Counted from the stretch's first letter, positions 49,173-58,265 are shown. The stretch is 64,000 nt of DNA from Pseudomonas sp. Fl4BN1 (GCF_009908285.1 NZ_JAAARM010000011.1:124001-188000), one strand, 5' to 3'. Program-made: numbers and translations. The notes: generated from the letters alone by a model not told the origin.

Positions 49173-49480
49173 TAGGTGTCCTGATGATCCTTGAGTACCT
49201 GGCCGCTCACGGCGTCCAGTTCCACATCCCACTCCAACCCCTGCGGGTCGCGCAGCTCAACCTGGTAGAGGTACTTGCCGTACTCTTGTTCCAGCTCGGT
49301 TTCACTGATGCTCGCCCCAGGATGCCGGGACAGGGCCGTGGCATTGAGTTTTTCAAAGGACACAATGGTACCAGCGTCGCGCAATCTCAGGGCCTCGTCG
49401 GGGCCCAGGTCGCGGGCCTGGGCCTGGCTGGCGACTAGGGCAATCAGGCTGGCGCCGAACAGTGCAGTCAGGGTTTTCAT
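49172..49480 (-). CDS. PepSY-domain periplasmic protein (paralogue, first gene of the bqsRS operon)
   Basis: The product has 102 residues with a signal peptide ending SQAQA and one PepSY-like unit, including YLYQVELRDPQGLEWDVELD and GQVLKDHQDT. It is clearly paralogous to the following gene (shared DEALRLR motif near residue 29), so the two arose by tandem duplication. It is the first gene of the four-gene operon. The promoter should lie in 49481-49640, shared with the divergent patatin gene. Confidence 0.82.
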   Translation of the reverse strand: MKTLTALFGASLIALVASQAQARDLGPDEALRLRDAGTIVSFEKLNATALSRHPGASISETELEQEYGKYLYQVELRDPQGLEWDVELDAVSGQVLKDHQDT

Positions 49481-49605
49481 CGCAGGTCTCCCATCAAGTG
49501 GCCAAGGGCCGATGACGCCGACGATACCCAAGGCAACTTAATTGAAACTGAATCGCCATCATCCACCTGACAGCAGTTTCACTCGGTCGCCGGCGCCAGG
49601 CTTCT

Positions 49606-49612
49606 CTATACT
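49606..49612 (+). promoter_or_regulatory. Sigma-S-like -10 element ahead of the patatin gene
   Basis: CTATACT matches the extended -10 favoured by RpoS and lies 29 bp upstream of the patatin-like start. No convincing -35 is seen, which is acceptable for sigma-S but makes this a weak call. Confidence 0.3.
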
Positions 49613-49640
49613 CGGCGGCTGATTCAAGAGTGAGCCCGGT

Positions 49641-50720
49641 ATGACCGCCATCCATATCAAATTCCCCGCCCTGACTCTCAAGGCCGGCCCGCGCGCCCTG
49701 GCCCGCATCCGCCGCCAAGGCTTGCACGCTGGCGAAGTCGGCACCTTGCCGGGCGCCGCCGGCGGCCCCAAGGCCCTGGGCATCCAGGGCCTGGACCTGG
49801 CGCTGTTCGGTGAGTGGTTGCCCGCGGTGCCCCGCGAGCGCTCACTGATCGGCGCGTCGGTGGGTTCCTGGCGCTTCGCCAGTGCCTGCCTGCCGGACGC
49901 CGCCGAAGGCATCCGCCGCCTGGGCCTGCTGTACAACGCCCAGAGTTTCGCCAAGGGCGTGAGCATGGCGCAGATCAGCCAGAGCTCCCAGCGCATGCTC
50001 GATGACCTGCTGGAAGGCCGCGACGCCTCGATCCTCGACAACCCCTATTACCGGTTGAACATCATGGTGGTGAAGAGCCATGGCCTGTTGGCGGACGACC
50101 ATCGCGGACGCCTGGGCCTGGGCCTGTCCTCGGTGATCGCCGACAACCTGCGGGGCCGCGCCCGCCTGTCCCGGCACTTCGAACGCCTGGTGCTGCACGA
50201 CCCACGCCTGGCGCCACCGCTGCACGCACTGGAAGACTTCCCCTCGCGCTTCGTCCCCCTGGATCGCGGCAACCTGCGCCAGGCGCTGCTGGCCTCGGGC
50301 TCGATCCCCATGGTCATGCAGGGCGTACGCGAGCTGCCGGGAGCTGGTGCCGGCACCTTTCGCGACGGTGGCCTGCTGGACTATCACCTGGACCTGCCCT
50401 ACAGCGGCAGCGATATCGTGCTCTACCCGCACTTCACCGACCGGGTAATTCCCGGCTGGTTCGACAAGACCCTGCCCTGGCGCAAGGCCAGCCCCGAACG
50501 CCTGCGCGACGTGCTGTTGTTGGCACCGTCAAAGGAATACCTGGCGCGCCTGCCCTACGGCAAGCTGCCGGACCGCAACGACTTCAAGCGCTTCATGGGC
50601 GACGACGCGGGCCGACAAAAGTACTGGCGTCACGCCATGGACGAAAGCCGGCGCTTGGGCGACGAGTTTCTTGAACTGGCCGCGCAGAATCGCCTGGGCG
50701 AACACCTGCAAAGCCTCTGA
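49641..50720 (+). CDS. Patatin-like phospholipase family protein
   Basis: The 359-residue protein has a patatin fold: the oxyanion loop GAAGGPKALG (38-47), the nucleophile elbow GASVG with Ser73, and the second catalytic residue Asp242 in RDGGLLDYH. There is no signal peptide or membrane helix, so it is cytoplasmic or exported by another route. Members are lipases or phospholipases; substrate is not predictable. It is divergent from the PepSY-bqsRS operon. Confidence 0.82.
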   Translation: MTAIHIKFPALTLKAGPRALARIRRQGLHAGEVGTLPGAAGGPKALGIQGLDLALFGEWLPAVPRERSLIGASVGSWRFASACLPDAAEGIRRLGLLYNAQSFAKGVSMAQISQSSQRMLDDLLEGRDASILDNPYYRLNIMVVKSHGLLADDHRGRLGLGLSSVIADNLRGRARLSRHFERLVLHDPRLAPPLHALEDFPSRFVPLDRGNLRQALLASGSIPMVMQGVRELPGAGAGTFRDGGLLDYHLDLPYSGSDIVLYPHFTDRVIPGWFDKTLPWRKASPERLRDVLLLAPSKEYLARLPYGKLPDRNDFKRFMGDDAGRQKYWRHAMDESRRLGDEFLELAAQNRLGEHLQSL

Positions 50721-51109
50721 TCACTGCGCCCGGTTATCGGGGATGAACCGCAGCCTATCTTGAGCTGCGCAGGCGAGTGCGGCAGGAGTGGGGCGACCTG
50801 GTTGCCGCTCAAGCAACCTGATGGCAGGCCGGGGTGAGTGGCTGCGTCCTCAGTCGATGAGCATTGCTCTGGCTTCATCGGCAAACGAATGAGTGCTTGC
50901 AGCCCCTCCTATGACCTTACAACGCGGGTCGAAAAAGCTATCATTCCCGGCCATCGCGCTGGCCCTGGCTGTACTGCGTTCAGCAGAACCCGGGCTGACA
51001 TAAATACTGCGCCATTAATCAAGATTAGCCGGAGCATGACCAGCGCTGACTGGCTTGCTTCGAACGAATACAAGCCTAATATCAAGTTTTGGTTTTTCGA
51101 GCGAACACA
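50721..51109. other. 389-bp boundary region without a recognised gene
   Basis: From here the composition changes from GC-rich to clearly AT-richer toward 51100. Open frames exist but have no ribosome site or recognisable motif. It marks the left edge of the accessory patch. Confidence 0.4.
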
Positions 51110-51923
51110 TGAAGAAAATACTGGCAATCACCTGCCACCAAGTAACAAACCCACTAATACATACGGTAAATTACTTTTCATCACTCCACGACAACATCAT
51201 ATTAATTCATATCGACAAGAAATCCACGATTCAGGACCTCGAATCTTAAACAAAGAAAATGTAGTATTAATTGAAGATCGAGCAAATGTTAAATGGGGAG
51301 GCGCCTCACAAATAGAGGCCACCACCAATCTAATGACCGCTTCAAGAAAATATCATTACGACTATTTATTTTTACTGTCTGGCGATGATACCTTCATACA
51401 AATAGACAATTACTCTAACGACCTTTTAAAAAGTAACACAGACTACAAATTCATACATTACCAAAATAAAAAACCACCTACATCAACCCGCACGTACGGG
51501 TGAAATACAAGTACGCCAAGGTTTTCTTCAATCGCAATAGCGATGTTAAATCCATAGCGCCGAGGCTATCCCATCGCCTCACAAGAGACTACCCATTCAA
51601 AAGCAAAAGCTGTTTTCACAATCTTTAAAAAATCCCAACAATGTATAAAGGAACGAATTGGTTCGGACTGACAGAACATTCTGTAGAGCATGCACTGGAT
51701 TTCATACCCTCTCATGACTGGTATGTATCGATGTTCGAAAAATCAATCTGCGCAGACGAGGCTTTCTTTCACAGCATAATAAAATCAAGTAAAAAATCCA
51801 ATTTACAACAACAAAAACCTAAGAAGTAATACCATTAGATATATTGATTGGGTTAGGAAATCTCCGATCAAGTTCCCAAGCATGCTGAAATACGCCTCAC
51901 CACCTGATCCGAGCAGCCCATGA
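51110..51923 (+). pseudogene. Broken core-2/I-branching-type glycosyltransferase
   Basis: Successive frames spell one protein: MKKILAITCHQVTNPLIHTV with HIDKK; then LNKENVVLIEDRANVKWGGA and YLFLLSGDDTF; then VKYKYAKVFFNRNSD; then MYKGTNWFGLTEHSVEHALD with ICADEAFFHSI; and finally NTIRYIDWVRKSPIKFPSML. H-I-D-K-K, W-G-G, L-L-S-G-D-D and D-E-x-F-F are hallmarks of the Branch/GT14-like family of sugar transferases. At least three frameshifts break it. The strong AT bias compared with flanking genes points to horizontal acquisition, probably from a surface-polysaccharide locus. Confidence 0.72.
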
Positions 51924-51991
51924 GCCAGATGAGCTTTTGCGACTTCGAATACGCCGGCAAACGCAAGCAGACACCCCGCACAGGGGCGTGA
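51920..51991 (+). mobile_element. N-terminal scrap of an IS5-family transposase
   Basis: The 23-codon frame MSQMSFCDFEYAGKRKQTPR matches the typical IS5-group transposase opening (M-x-Q-x-S-F-x-D-x-E-Y-A-G-K-R-K-Q-T). The rest of the transposase and its inverted repeats are missing. It abuts the end of the glycosyltransferase pseudogene. The following 51992-52307 holds no recognised gene, only short inverted repeats. Confidence 0.6.
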
Positions 51992-52307
51992 GGAAAATGG
52001 AATAGGCCAGTTCCATGTCATAGTGAATGGCCGGTTCCTACCTCCCCCACACATGATTTACGTACACTTTAACCTCTGAAAAGAGGCCATTGGTTAAGTT
52101 ACGTTGGAAATTGACTTTTTCCGACAACCCCTTAATTGCTGGGTTTGGGACGCTTCCGTAAAAACGGCGGCTCTGCCCCCTTGATACAGACATCCCCAAA
52201 AGCAGGCGAGCATGAAGCTTCCGACTATGGAGAAGTCTACCTCAGCCACAACGAAGTTGATTTTAAAATTGAGAACTAATCCACGTAACGCACAATGAAG
52301 TTTCCAG

Positions 52308-53117
52308 TCAATTTTTTGTAGTCTCAGCTGTCGCCTGCGAGTTAAGAAACAGTGTAAATAGCTCGTACTGTGACTTAACATTCAGTTTTGCATAAGAATG
52401 TCGACGATGAATCTTCACTGTCTCAATAGAGATAGACAGCTTTTCCGCTACTTTCTTATTGGATGAGCCGCTGAGTACCAGCCGGATAACATCTAGCTCT
52501 CGGGCCGTTAGTGAAGTACCGCCACGAGTTATAGCGGAATCAAAATTTTCTTTCCATCGTGCTTGCTGGAGAGGAACTTTACTAACTTCATGCTCGAAGG
52601 ACATGCGCTGCTTCATTAGCGCCATTACCCAGGGTCGAAACGTGTTAAGTATAGATATATGTTCTGCGCTGACTTTTTTCTTGCTACCTAGAGAGAGACA
52701 CAAGGTCCTTTCACTATCGAGCAAAACATTGTACTGCACTTCATCCAGCCCTATATAATGAGTAAAATAAAGATCATAGTATTCAGTTTTCAGAAAGTGA
52801 TCAGGAGCAACATCTGATAGTTGATAAAAACCACTTTGCGGATTGTCACGATTTCTGATATAAAACGGATCTAGCAAATATAAACCTGCTGCATAGTCAT
52901 GAAGCAACGGATCTGGATCATCTGTTTTTTTTGCAACCTCTGAAAACAATAAAAAATCTGGCCGACCATCACTAAATATTAGTGCCGCCCAGTTATCTAC
53001 AGGTATATATTCACTTATAAAGTCTACCAATACCTTCCAGAATTTCTGCTGATCCAATTCAGCTATCACTTCTCCGATAGAGTGATGCAAAGCAATTTCT
53101 TTTAAATCTTGATTCAC
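52308..53117 (-). CDS. LuxR-type transcriptional regulator
   Basis: With the GTG at 53117 (GGGAG 8 nt upstream) the protein has 269 residues; a GTG 12 codons earlier is possible. The C-terminal GerE/LuxR helix-turn-helix is clear: LTARELDVIRLVLSGSSNKK followed by VAEKLSISIETVKIHRRHSY. The N-terminal about 200 residues are not a recognisable autoinducer-binding domain and may be a GAF-like sensor. It is divergent from the polyamine-type binding protein with about 160 bp between starts. AT-rich codon use fits a transferred gene. Confidence 0.82.
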   Translation of the reverse strand: MNQDLKEIALHHSIGEVIAELDQQKFWKVLVDFISEYIPVDNWAALIFSDGRPDFLLFSEVAKKTDDPDPLLHDYAAGLYLLDPFYIRNRDNPQSGFYQLSDVAPDHFLKTEYYDLYFTHYIGLDEVQYNVLLDSERTLCLSLGSKKKVSAEHISILNTFRPWVMALMKQRMSFEHEVSKVPLQQARWKENFDSAITRGGTSLTARELDVIRLVLSGSSNKKVAEKLSISIETVKIHRRHSYAKLNVKSQYELFTLFLNSQATAETTKN

Positions 53118-53279
53118 CTCTAACACTCCCGGTAACCTGCAGGTGCTAACCACTTGTGGTTATATTAAATCATTTCAACAAGCTGCATACTCATAGCAGA
53201 GTCAGGAGACAACGTCTGTTCCTGACCCTGATTTTGGTAGCCATGATGGTCTACCAGTAGTTTCGGCAAGGAGAAGCCT

Positions 53280-54377
53280 ATGAAACGCTCGAGCCTTTTT
53301 TCCCTCATCAAGACTGCGCTCTTTAGCGTATATTCAAGCACTGCTTTGGGATCGTCCAGTGTGCATTTATACAACTGGTACGACTTCATTGCGCCAGAGA
53401 CCCCAACAGAGTTCAAAAGCGAAACCGGTATAGCTGTGGTCGTGGATGCCTTCGACAGTGCGGAGGTCATGCAAAGTAAGCTAATGGTTGGGCACTCGGG
53501 TTACGATGTGGTTGTGGTTACCTCCGATGTGTTGCCTAGTCTCATCAAGGCGGGAGTGTTACAGGAGCTGAATCGAAACCTGTTGAGCAACTGGTCGCAT
53601 CTCGATCCGGTAATCCTCGCTAAGTTACAAGTCAACGACCCTGAAAATCGATACGCCGTACCCTACCTGTGGGGAACGACTGGCATCGGCTATAACGTAG
53701 ATAAAATCAAGGCCGCCTTGGGTGACAACGCTCCACTGGACAGTTGGGATCTCGTTTTCAAGGAAGAAAACATCAGCAAACTCCAGCAATGCGGTGTAAC
53801 CATGCTCGATTCACCAAGTGAAATTTTTCCGATTGCTTTGCATTACTTAGGTTTACCCCACAACAGCAAAAAACCGGATGATTATAAAAAAGCCCAAGAG
53901 CTTCTACTGAAAATTCGCCCATACATTCGCTACTTTAATTCATCAAAATCTCGCGAAGATCTGGCCAACGGCAACACCTGTTTATCTGTTGATTGGGCCG
54001 GAAGTGTCATTTACGCCCAAGAGGCAAATGAGAGTACTAGGAGTGGTCGCAAGATTGCTTACAGCATCCCACACGAAGGTGGCCTGATGTGGTCTGAAAA
54101 TCTAGTACTGCTCAAAAAAGCGCCCCACCCTACACAAGGCATAACTCTGATCAATTATCTTCTGCGACCAGAAGTCATCGCTAAAACGTCAAACTATTTG
54201 GGCTATCCAAACGCGAACAAGGCTGCAACAGCCCTTGTCACACAAAGAATTCGCGACAACCCTGGGGCATATCCAGACAAAGAAGTGATAGCGACGCTGT
54301 TTGCCCTTGAGCCATTGCCGCTAAAGTTGCAACGGCTCCGCACACGACTATGGACAAAACTCAAGAGCGGTATATAA
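53280..54377 (+). CDS. Orphan periplasmic polyamine-type solute-binding protein (PotF/SpuD-like)
   Basis: The 365-residue protein has a signal peptide (about 1-24) and AAGGAG before the start. Family marks of PotF-like binding proteins are VHLYNWYDFIAPETPTEFKS, GYDVVVVTSDVLPSLIKAG, YAVPYLWGTTGIGYNVDKIK and the late PHEGGLMWSENLVLLKKAPH. No ABC permease or ATPase gene accompanies it, and the neighbour is a LuxR regulator. It may feed another transporter or act as a ligand sensor. Confidence 0.85.
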   Translation: MKRSSLFSLIKTALFSVYSSTALGSSSVHLYNWYDFIAPETPTEFKSETGIAVVVDAFDSAEVMQSKLMVGHSGYDVVVVTSDVLPSLIKAGVLQELNRNLLSNWSHLDPVILAKLQVNDPENRYAVPYLWGTTGIGYNVDKIKAALGDNAPLDSWDLVFKEENISKLQQCGVTMLDSPSEIFPIALHYLGLPHNSKKPDDYKKAQELLLKIRPYIRYFNSSKSREDLANGNTCLSVDWAGSVIYAQEANESTRSGRKIAYSIPHEGGLMWSENLVLLKKAPHPTQGITLINYLLRPEVIAKTSNYLGYPNANKAATALVTQRIRDNPGAYPDKEVIATLFALEPLPLKLQRLRTRLWTKLKSGI

Positions 54378-54461
54378 ATAGCTACTTTCAATCCTGTCCT
54401 TATGAAGTAGATTACTGGTAATTATCGGAATAGTTTAATTGCATTCAAGCAGGGATGAGCA

Positions 54462-54650
54462 ATGAGCATTTACAACGATATAAAGACAGACCTCAAGGAA
54501 CTGGTACACCTTATTAGACTAGATGAGCAGTTCACAGCTATTGTAGCTCAAAGAACTTTTCCACTCGACCAACAATCTCACCTGATTCATCGGCACTGGT
54601 TGTCTCGTATTGACGAGCTTTCGCGCAAATACGGAATTTCAGAACCCTAA
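54462..54650 (+). CDS. 62-residue hypothetical protein
   Basis: The frame MSIYNDIKTDLKELVHLIRL... has AGGGATGAG ahead of the ATG. It is helical, soluble and without known domain. It lies 84 bp after the binding-protein gene and could be in the same transcript. Confidence 0.5.
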   Translation: MSIYNDIKTDLKELVHLIRLDEQFTAIVAQRTFPLDQQSHLIHRHWLSRIDELSRKYGISEP

Positions 54651-54794
54651 TAAGAAAATCGTTAATTAAACTAATGATTTCTCGGTGCACGCCCATCTGG
54701 CGCTCCGGCTTATCATCCAAAACTTGAGGCGCAGAAAAAACACTGCAGACAGAAGAAGTCTCCTCTCGAAAAGTCTCGATAGAGCTTTCATGTA

Positions 54795-55016
54795 TCAACG
54801 CCTCAAATACTTGCGGCGTTTCTGCTCATTGCGGCACTTGGCCAGAAAAGAACACTCAGGGCACCAACTGCCTTGTTTGATGCTGCCGAATGTCGCCTGC
54901 CAACGATGGTCTAAGTGGCACTGCCATTCCATTTGCACCCGACGCGATTCGTAGTGTGCCGTAAGGCATTGCCCAAGGGCATGGGCAGGCGGCCGCGTGG
55001 TCAAGTCCGGGGCCAC
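54795..55016 (-). pseudogene. Fragment of a zinc-ribbon (treble-clef) domain protein
   Basis: The readable part, VQMEWQCHLDHRWQATFGSI followed by KQGSWCPECSFLAKC, has the C-x-x-x-H-x-W ... W-C-P-x-C pattern of treble-clef zinc ribbons seen in large restriction-like or recombination-associated proteins. It has no clear start or C-terminus, so it is a remnant. It sits antisense to, and next to, the Rhs fragment. Confidence 0.45.
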
Positions 55017-55023
55017 TCGCTAG

Positions 55024-55354
55024 CGCTATGACGCCTGCGGCCGCCTGGCCGAAAAAATCTTCCACCACCACGGCTTTCGCCCCCAGCGCTGGCAATACCG
55101 CTGGAACAGCGACAATCGCCTCACAGGCCTGGACACCCCCTGACAACGAACACTGGCGTTACGAATACGACGCCTTTGGCCACCACCTGCGCAAGTTCAA
55201 CCTGACCCAAAGTAACTTCAGCAGCGAACCACAATACCCAAGAATACTCGCTGAAAACGACTCCGACAAAATCAAAGAAAGCAAAATGCTCTTTGCAAGA
55301 AAGATATCCAAAGATGCCAGCCCGGACTTCATGATGTCTTTTATTCAAAAATAG
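55024..55354 (+). pseudogene. Rhs/YD-repeat fragment
   Basis: Two frames together read RYDACGRLAEKIFHHHGFRP, WNSDNRLTGLDTP, then after a frameshift EHWRYEYDAFGHHLRKFNL. The patterns R-Y-D-x-x-G-R-L and Y-x-Y-D-A-F-G-x-x-x-x-K are YD repeats of Rhs polymorphic toxin shells. No core domain or toxin tip is visible. The next 459 bp (55355-55813) hold no recognisable gene on either strand. Confidence 0.65.
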
Positions 55355-55813
55355 GTTTGCCAGCCTCGACAGAGGGTGGCTCCGTTTTGAACTTAATCCA
55401 GCCGGCCATTTCATCATTTCTTGTGCCGGTGTCATCGGGCCTGAGACTTTTGCCCGAGGGGGCACTGCTGTACTGCCCATTTGCGCACCTGTTACGTGCA
55501 AGTCGACGCCTTGCCCCCCAAGAGAGCCAGTCCAACCGAAAACCGATACCGCCCTGACCGACAGGCTTTCAGGCGCAGTGAAAGTGTTGAGCCCTGGTAC
55601 GAATGGGTCGCTGAAGCGATCCAGTCTCCATAGGAAGGCATCCTCCCAAAACAGGTTAGAATAGGTCCCAACTCAGTCGCTGGGCGCCAGTCGGCAATCT
55701 CGCAGTGGATGACCGCTGCCCCCCCCCAGCAACAACCAATCAGTCCATTGCTCAGTACATCAGCGACAGACAATCCAATAAAACCCCGTATATCAAGCCA
55801 TACAGGTCATACC

Positions 55814-56170
55814 GTGGAAATCTTCAAAGAATTTACCTTCGAATCCGCCCATCGCCTGCCTTTCGTGCCCGAAGGCCACAAATGCGGTCGCCTCCATGGC
55901 CACTCGTTCAAGGTGGCGATCCACCTCAGCGGCGAGGTCGATGCCCATACCGGCTGGATCCGCGACTTCTCGGAAATCAAGGCGATCTTCAAGCCGCTCT
56001 ACGAGCGCTTGGACCACAACTACCTGAACGACATTCCCGGCCTGGAAAACCCCACCAGCGAAGTCCTCGCCAAGTGGATCTGGAATGAGCTCAAACCCCT
56101 GCTGCCGGAACTGAGTGCGATCCGCATCCACGAAACCTGCACCAGTGGCTGCATCTATCGCGGCGAATAA
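55814..56170 (+). CDS. queD: 6-carboxytetrahydropterin synthase
   Basis: The 118-residue enzyme begins at GTG ([16 protein letters not shown]). It has the zinc ligands His13 (SAHRL) and His28/His30 (LHGHSF), catalytic Cys24 in KCGRLHGH, and the C-terminal [12 protein letters not shown] typical of QueD. It converts dihydroneopterin triphosphate to 6-carboxytetrahydropterin, the second step to queuosine. It is monocistronic with its own terminator and marks the return to core genome after the accessory patch. Confidence 0.94.
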   Translation: MEIFKEFTFESAHRLPFVPEGHKCGRLHGHSFKVAIHLSGEVDAHTGWIRDFSEIKAIFKPLYERLDHNYLNDIPGLENPTSEVLAKWIWNELKPLLPELSAIRIHETCTSGCIYRGE

Positions 56171-56180
56171 GCCGACCGGA

Positions 56181-56207
56181 AAACCACTCCACGGAGTGGT
56201 TTTTTTA
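56181..56207 (+). terminator. queD intrinsic terminator
   Basis: AAACCACTCC pairs with GGAGTGGTTT, followed by more T (seven or more in total). It is 10 bp after the stop. Confidence 0.9.
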
Positions 56208-56253
56208 TGCCTATGATTGGCTCATCCCCGCCGCTGTCCGAGCACTCGCGCCC

Positions 56254-56706
56254 ATGCCGTCGACCATCCGCCCAGCCGCCCTGCCCGACCTCGCCGCCAT
56301 CGAAAGCATCGCCAAGAGCGCCTACGCGCCCTATATCGCGCGGATCGGCCGTGAACCGGCACCGATGCTGGAAGACTATTCCTGCCTGGTGCTGGCCGAG
56401 CAGGTCTGGGTCCTCAAGGAGCAGCAGGCGATCGCCGGCTTCATTGTCCTGCTGGACGCCCAGGAAGCCCTGCTGCTGGACAACCTGGCCGTCAGCCCTG
56501 AGGCCCAGGGCCGCGGCCATGGCCGGCAATTGCTGGCCTTTGCCGAACAGCAAGCGCTGGCTGCCGGCCACAGTTGCGTGCGCCTCTACACCAACGAGGC
56601 CATGAGCGAGAACATCGCGCTGTATGGCCGCCACGGCTACGTGGAAACCCATCGCGCGGTGGAGCACGGCCTGCACCGGGTGTACATGAGCAAAGCGCTG
56701 GACTGA
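56254..56706 (+). CDS. GNAT-family N-acetyltransferase
   Basis: The 150-residue protein has the GNAT core: the beta4 strand LLLDNLAVSPEAQGRGHGRQ with the acetyl-CoA loop Q-G-R-G-H-G, then LLAFAEQQALAAG and the C-terminal LYGRHGYVETHRAVEHG. It transfers an acetyl group from acetyl-CoA to an unknown amine. It is 18 bp upstream of the deoxyribosyltransferase-like gene, suggesting co-transcription. Confidence 0.88.
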   Translation: MPSTIRPAALPDLAAIESIAKSAYAPYIARIGREPAPMLEDYSCLVLAEQVWVLKEQQAIAGFIVLLDAQEALLLDNLAVSPEAQGRGHGRQLLAFAEQQALAAGHSCVRLYTNEAMSENIALYGRHGYVETHRAVEHGLHRVYMSKALD

Positions 56707-56724
56707 TCACACCAGGAGTTCCCC

Positions 56725-57231
56725 ATGCAACCCCGTATCTACCTCGCCGGCTTCGACGTGTTCCGGACCGACGCCCTGGCCCATGGCGCGTACCTCAAGC
56801 AACTGTGCAGCGCCCAGGGGCTGCACGGCCTGTTTCCCCTGGATAACCAGGCGCCGCCGGACCTCTCGCCGGAGGCCACCGCGCAGTGGATCTACCGGCA
56901 GAACCTGCAGATGATCCGCGACTGCGACGCGCTGCTGGCCAACTTGAACGACTTTCGCGGCCTGGAGCCGGATTCCGGCACCGCCTTTGAAGTGGGCGCG
57001 GCCGTCGCCCTGGGCAAGCCGGTGTGGGCCTACTTCGAAGGCCCCGCCAGCCTGCGCCAGCAGGTGCCCCATGACGCCAACGGGCGCGACGCCCAGGGTT
57101 TTGCGGTGGAAGATTTCAACCTGCCGCGCAACCTGATGCTGGCCTGCAGCTGGAGCGGGCGCAGCACCCGCGTGGAAACCGCCATCAGCGACCTCGGGCA
57201 GTGGCTGAACAGGTCCACTACTCGCGGCTGA
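56725..57231 (+). CDS. Nucleoside 2-deoxyribosyltransferase family protein
   Basis: The 168-residue protein has RIYLAGFDVFRTDA at the N-terminus, MIRDCDALLANLNDFRG, and PDSGTAFEVGAAVALGKPVW, where the Glu of F-E-V-G is the catalytic nucleophile position of the family. AGGAG lies 6 nt before the ATG. Members swap bases on deoxyribonucleosides or hydrolyse nucleotides; the exact reaction cannot be read from sequence. Confidence 0.85.
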   Translation: MQPRIYLAGFDVFRTDALAHGAYLKQLCSAQGLHGLFPLDNQAPPDLSPEATAQWIYRQNLQMIRDCDALLANLNDFRGLEPDSGTAFEVGAAVALGKPVWAYFEGPASLRQQVPHDANGRDAQGFAVEDFNLPRNLMLACSWSGRSTRVETAISDLGQWLNRSTTRG

Positions 57232-57378
57232 AGATAGCCAGCAGCGTCACTTTCTACCGAAAACGACCACCTCGGACAAAAGCCTTGTTTTGTCGCGAAA
57301 GCCGATGTTATGTTTCTAACACAAAATACAAAAATGAAATCTAGATAACATTTTCCGCGAACGCCTTGCGAGATCGTC

Positions 57379-58233
57379 ATGGACAAGAACAGTTTCCAAG
57401 CCACCCTGGAACAGCAGTTTGCAAGCCTGACGCCCACCGGCAAGCGCATCGCCACCTACCTGTTGGCCAACCTCCAGCAGTTGCCCTTCGAGACCGCCGA
57501 CAGCATCGCCCAGCAAGCCGGCACCACGGGAATTTCCGTGGGGCGCTTCCTGCGCTCCCTGGGCTATCGCAACCTGGACGAGGTCAAGCAAGGCCTGCGC
57601 GGCGATGCCCCGGCCTCCTGGCTGATCACCGACCGGCTTGGCGCGTTTCGCAGCGAGACCCACCAGGACGACGCCCTGGAGCGCTCGATGCATCGTGAGA
57701 TCGAGGCCATCCAGCACGTCTATGGCCTGGCCCGCAGCCAGCCATTCGCCGATATCGTGCGGCAGATCGTCGAGGCCGACGCGGTGTTCATTGTCGGTAT
57801 CCAGTCGACCCGGGGCATTCTCAGTGCCTTCCACAGCCACCTGGAATACATCCGGCCCAAGGTCTATTACGTCGACGGCCTGTCAGGTATCTACGCCGAA
57901 ACCTTGAACTCCGGTTTCGCCAAGCCCTACGCAATCATTTCCGACTTCCGCGCCTACTCCAGTGTCACTCAGACTTTCTGCGAAGTGGCCAATGCCAATG
58001 CCCTGCCCCTGGCGCTGATCACCGACCTGCAGTGCCCCTGGGCCCGGGACTATTCGCTGGACCTGCTGCAACTGAAGACCGACGTCGGTCAGTTCTGGGA
58101 TTCCCTGGCGCCACTGACCTGCCTGTTCAACCTGATGGTCTCCGCCGTGGCCGAAGGTTACGGCGAACGCCTGGACCAGCGCCTGGCGAAGAACCGGCAG
58201 TTGCAGGAAGCCTTCGGCCAGTTCGAGTCCTGA
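57379..58233 (+). CDS. MurR/RpiR-family transcriptional regulator
   Basis: The 284-residue regulator has an N-terminal RpiR helix-turn-helix (about 20-80; PFETADSIAQQAGTTGISVG, then RFLRSLGYRNLDEVKQGLR) and a C-terminal SIS sugar-phosphate-binding domain (about 125-260; VFIVGIQSTRGILSAFHSHL). Directly downstream is the ddp locus for a cell-wall dipeptide, and RpiR relatives often respond to peptidoglycan-derived sugars such as MurNAc-6-phosphate. Control of ddpX-A-B-C-D-F is inferred. An AT-rich segment at 57290-57360 probably contains its promoter. Confidence 0.88.
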   Translation: MDKNSFQATLEQQFASLTPTGKRIATYLLANLQQLPFETADSIAQQAGTTGISVGRFLRSLGYRNLDEVKQGLRGDAPASWLITDRLGAFRSETHQDDALERSMHREIEAIQHVYGLARSQPFADIVRQIVEADAVFIVGIQSTRGILSAFHSHLEYIRPKVYYVDGLSGIYAETLNSGFAKPYAIISDFRAYSSVTQTFCEVANANALPLALITDLQCPWARDYSLDLLQLKTDVGQFWDSLAPLTCLFNLMVSAVAEGYGERLDQRLAKNRQLQEAFGQFES

Positions 58234-58265
58234 CCTTCAAGCGTTACCCAAGATGGAGTGAGTGA

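Noticed and set aside
50838..51503. 221-codon frame taken as one intact gene
   Set aside because: Only its C-terminal half carries glycosyltransferase motifs; the N-terminal half lies in noncoding sequence and the real start is in another frame at 51110.
55355..55813. Minus-strand frames around 55340-55770
   Set aside because: Several short overlapping frames exist, but none has a ribosome site or recognised motif, and parts are antisense to the Rhs fragment.
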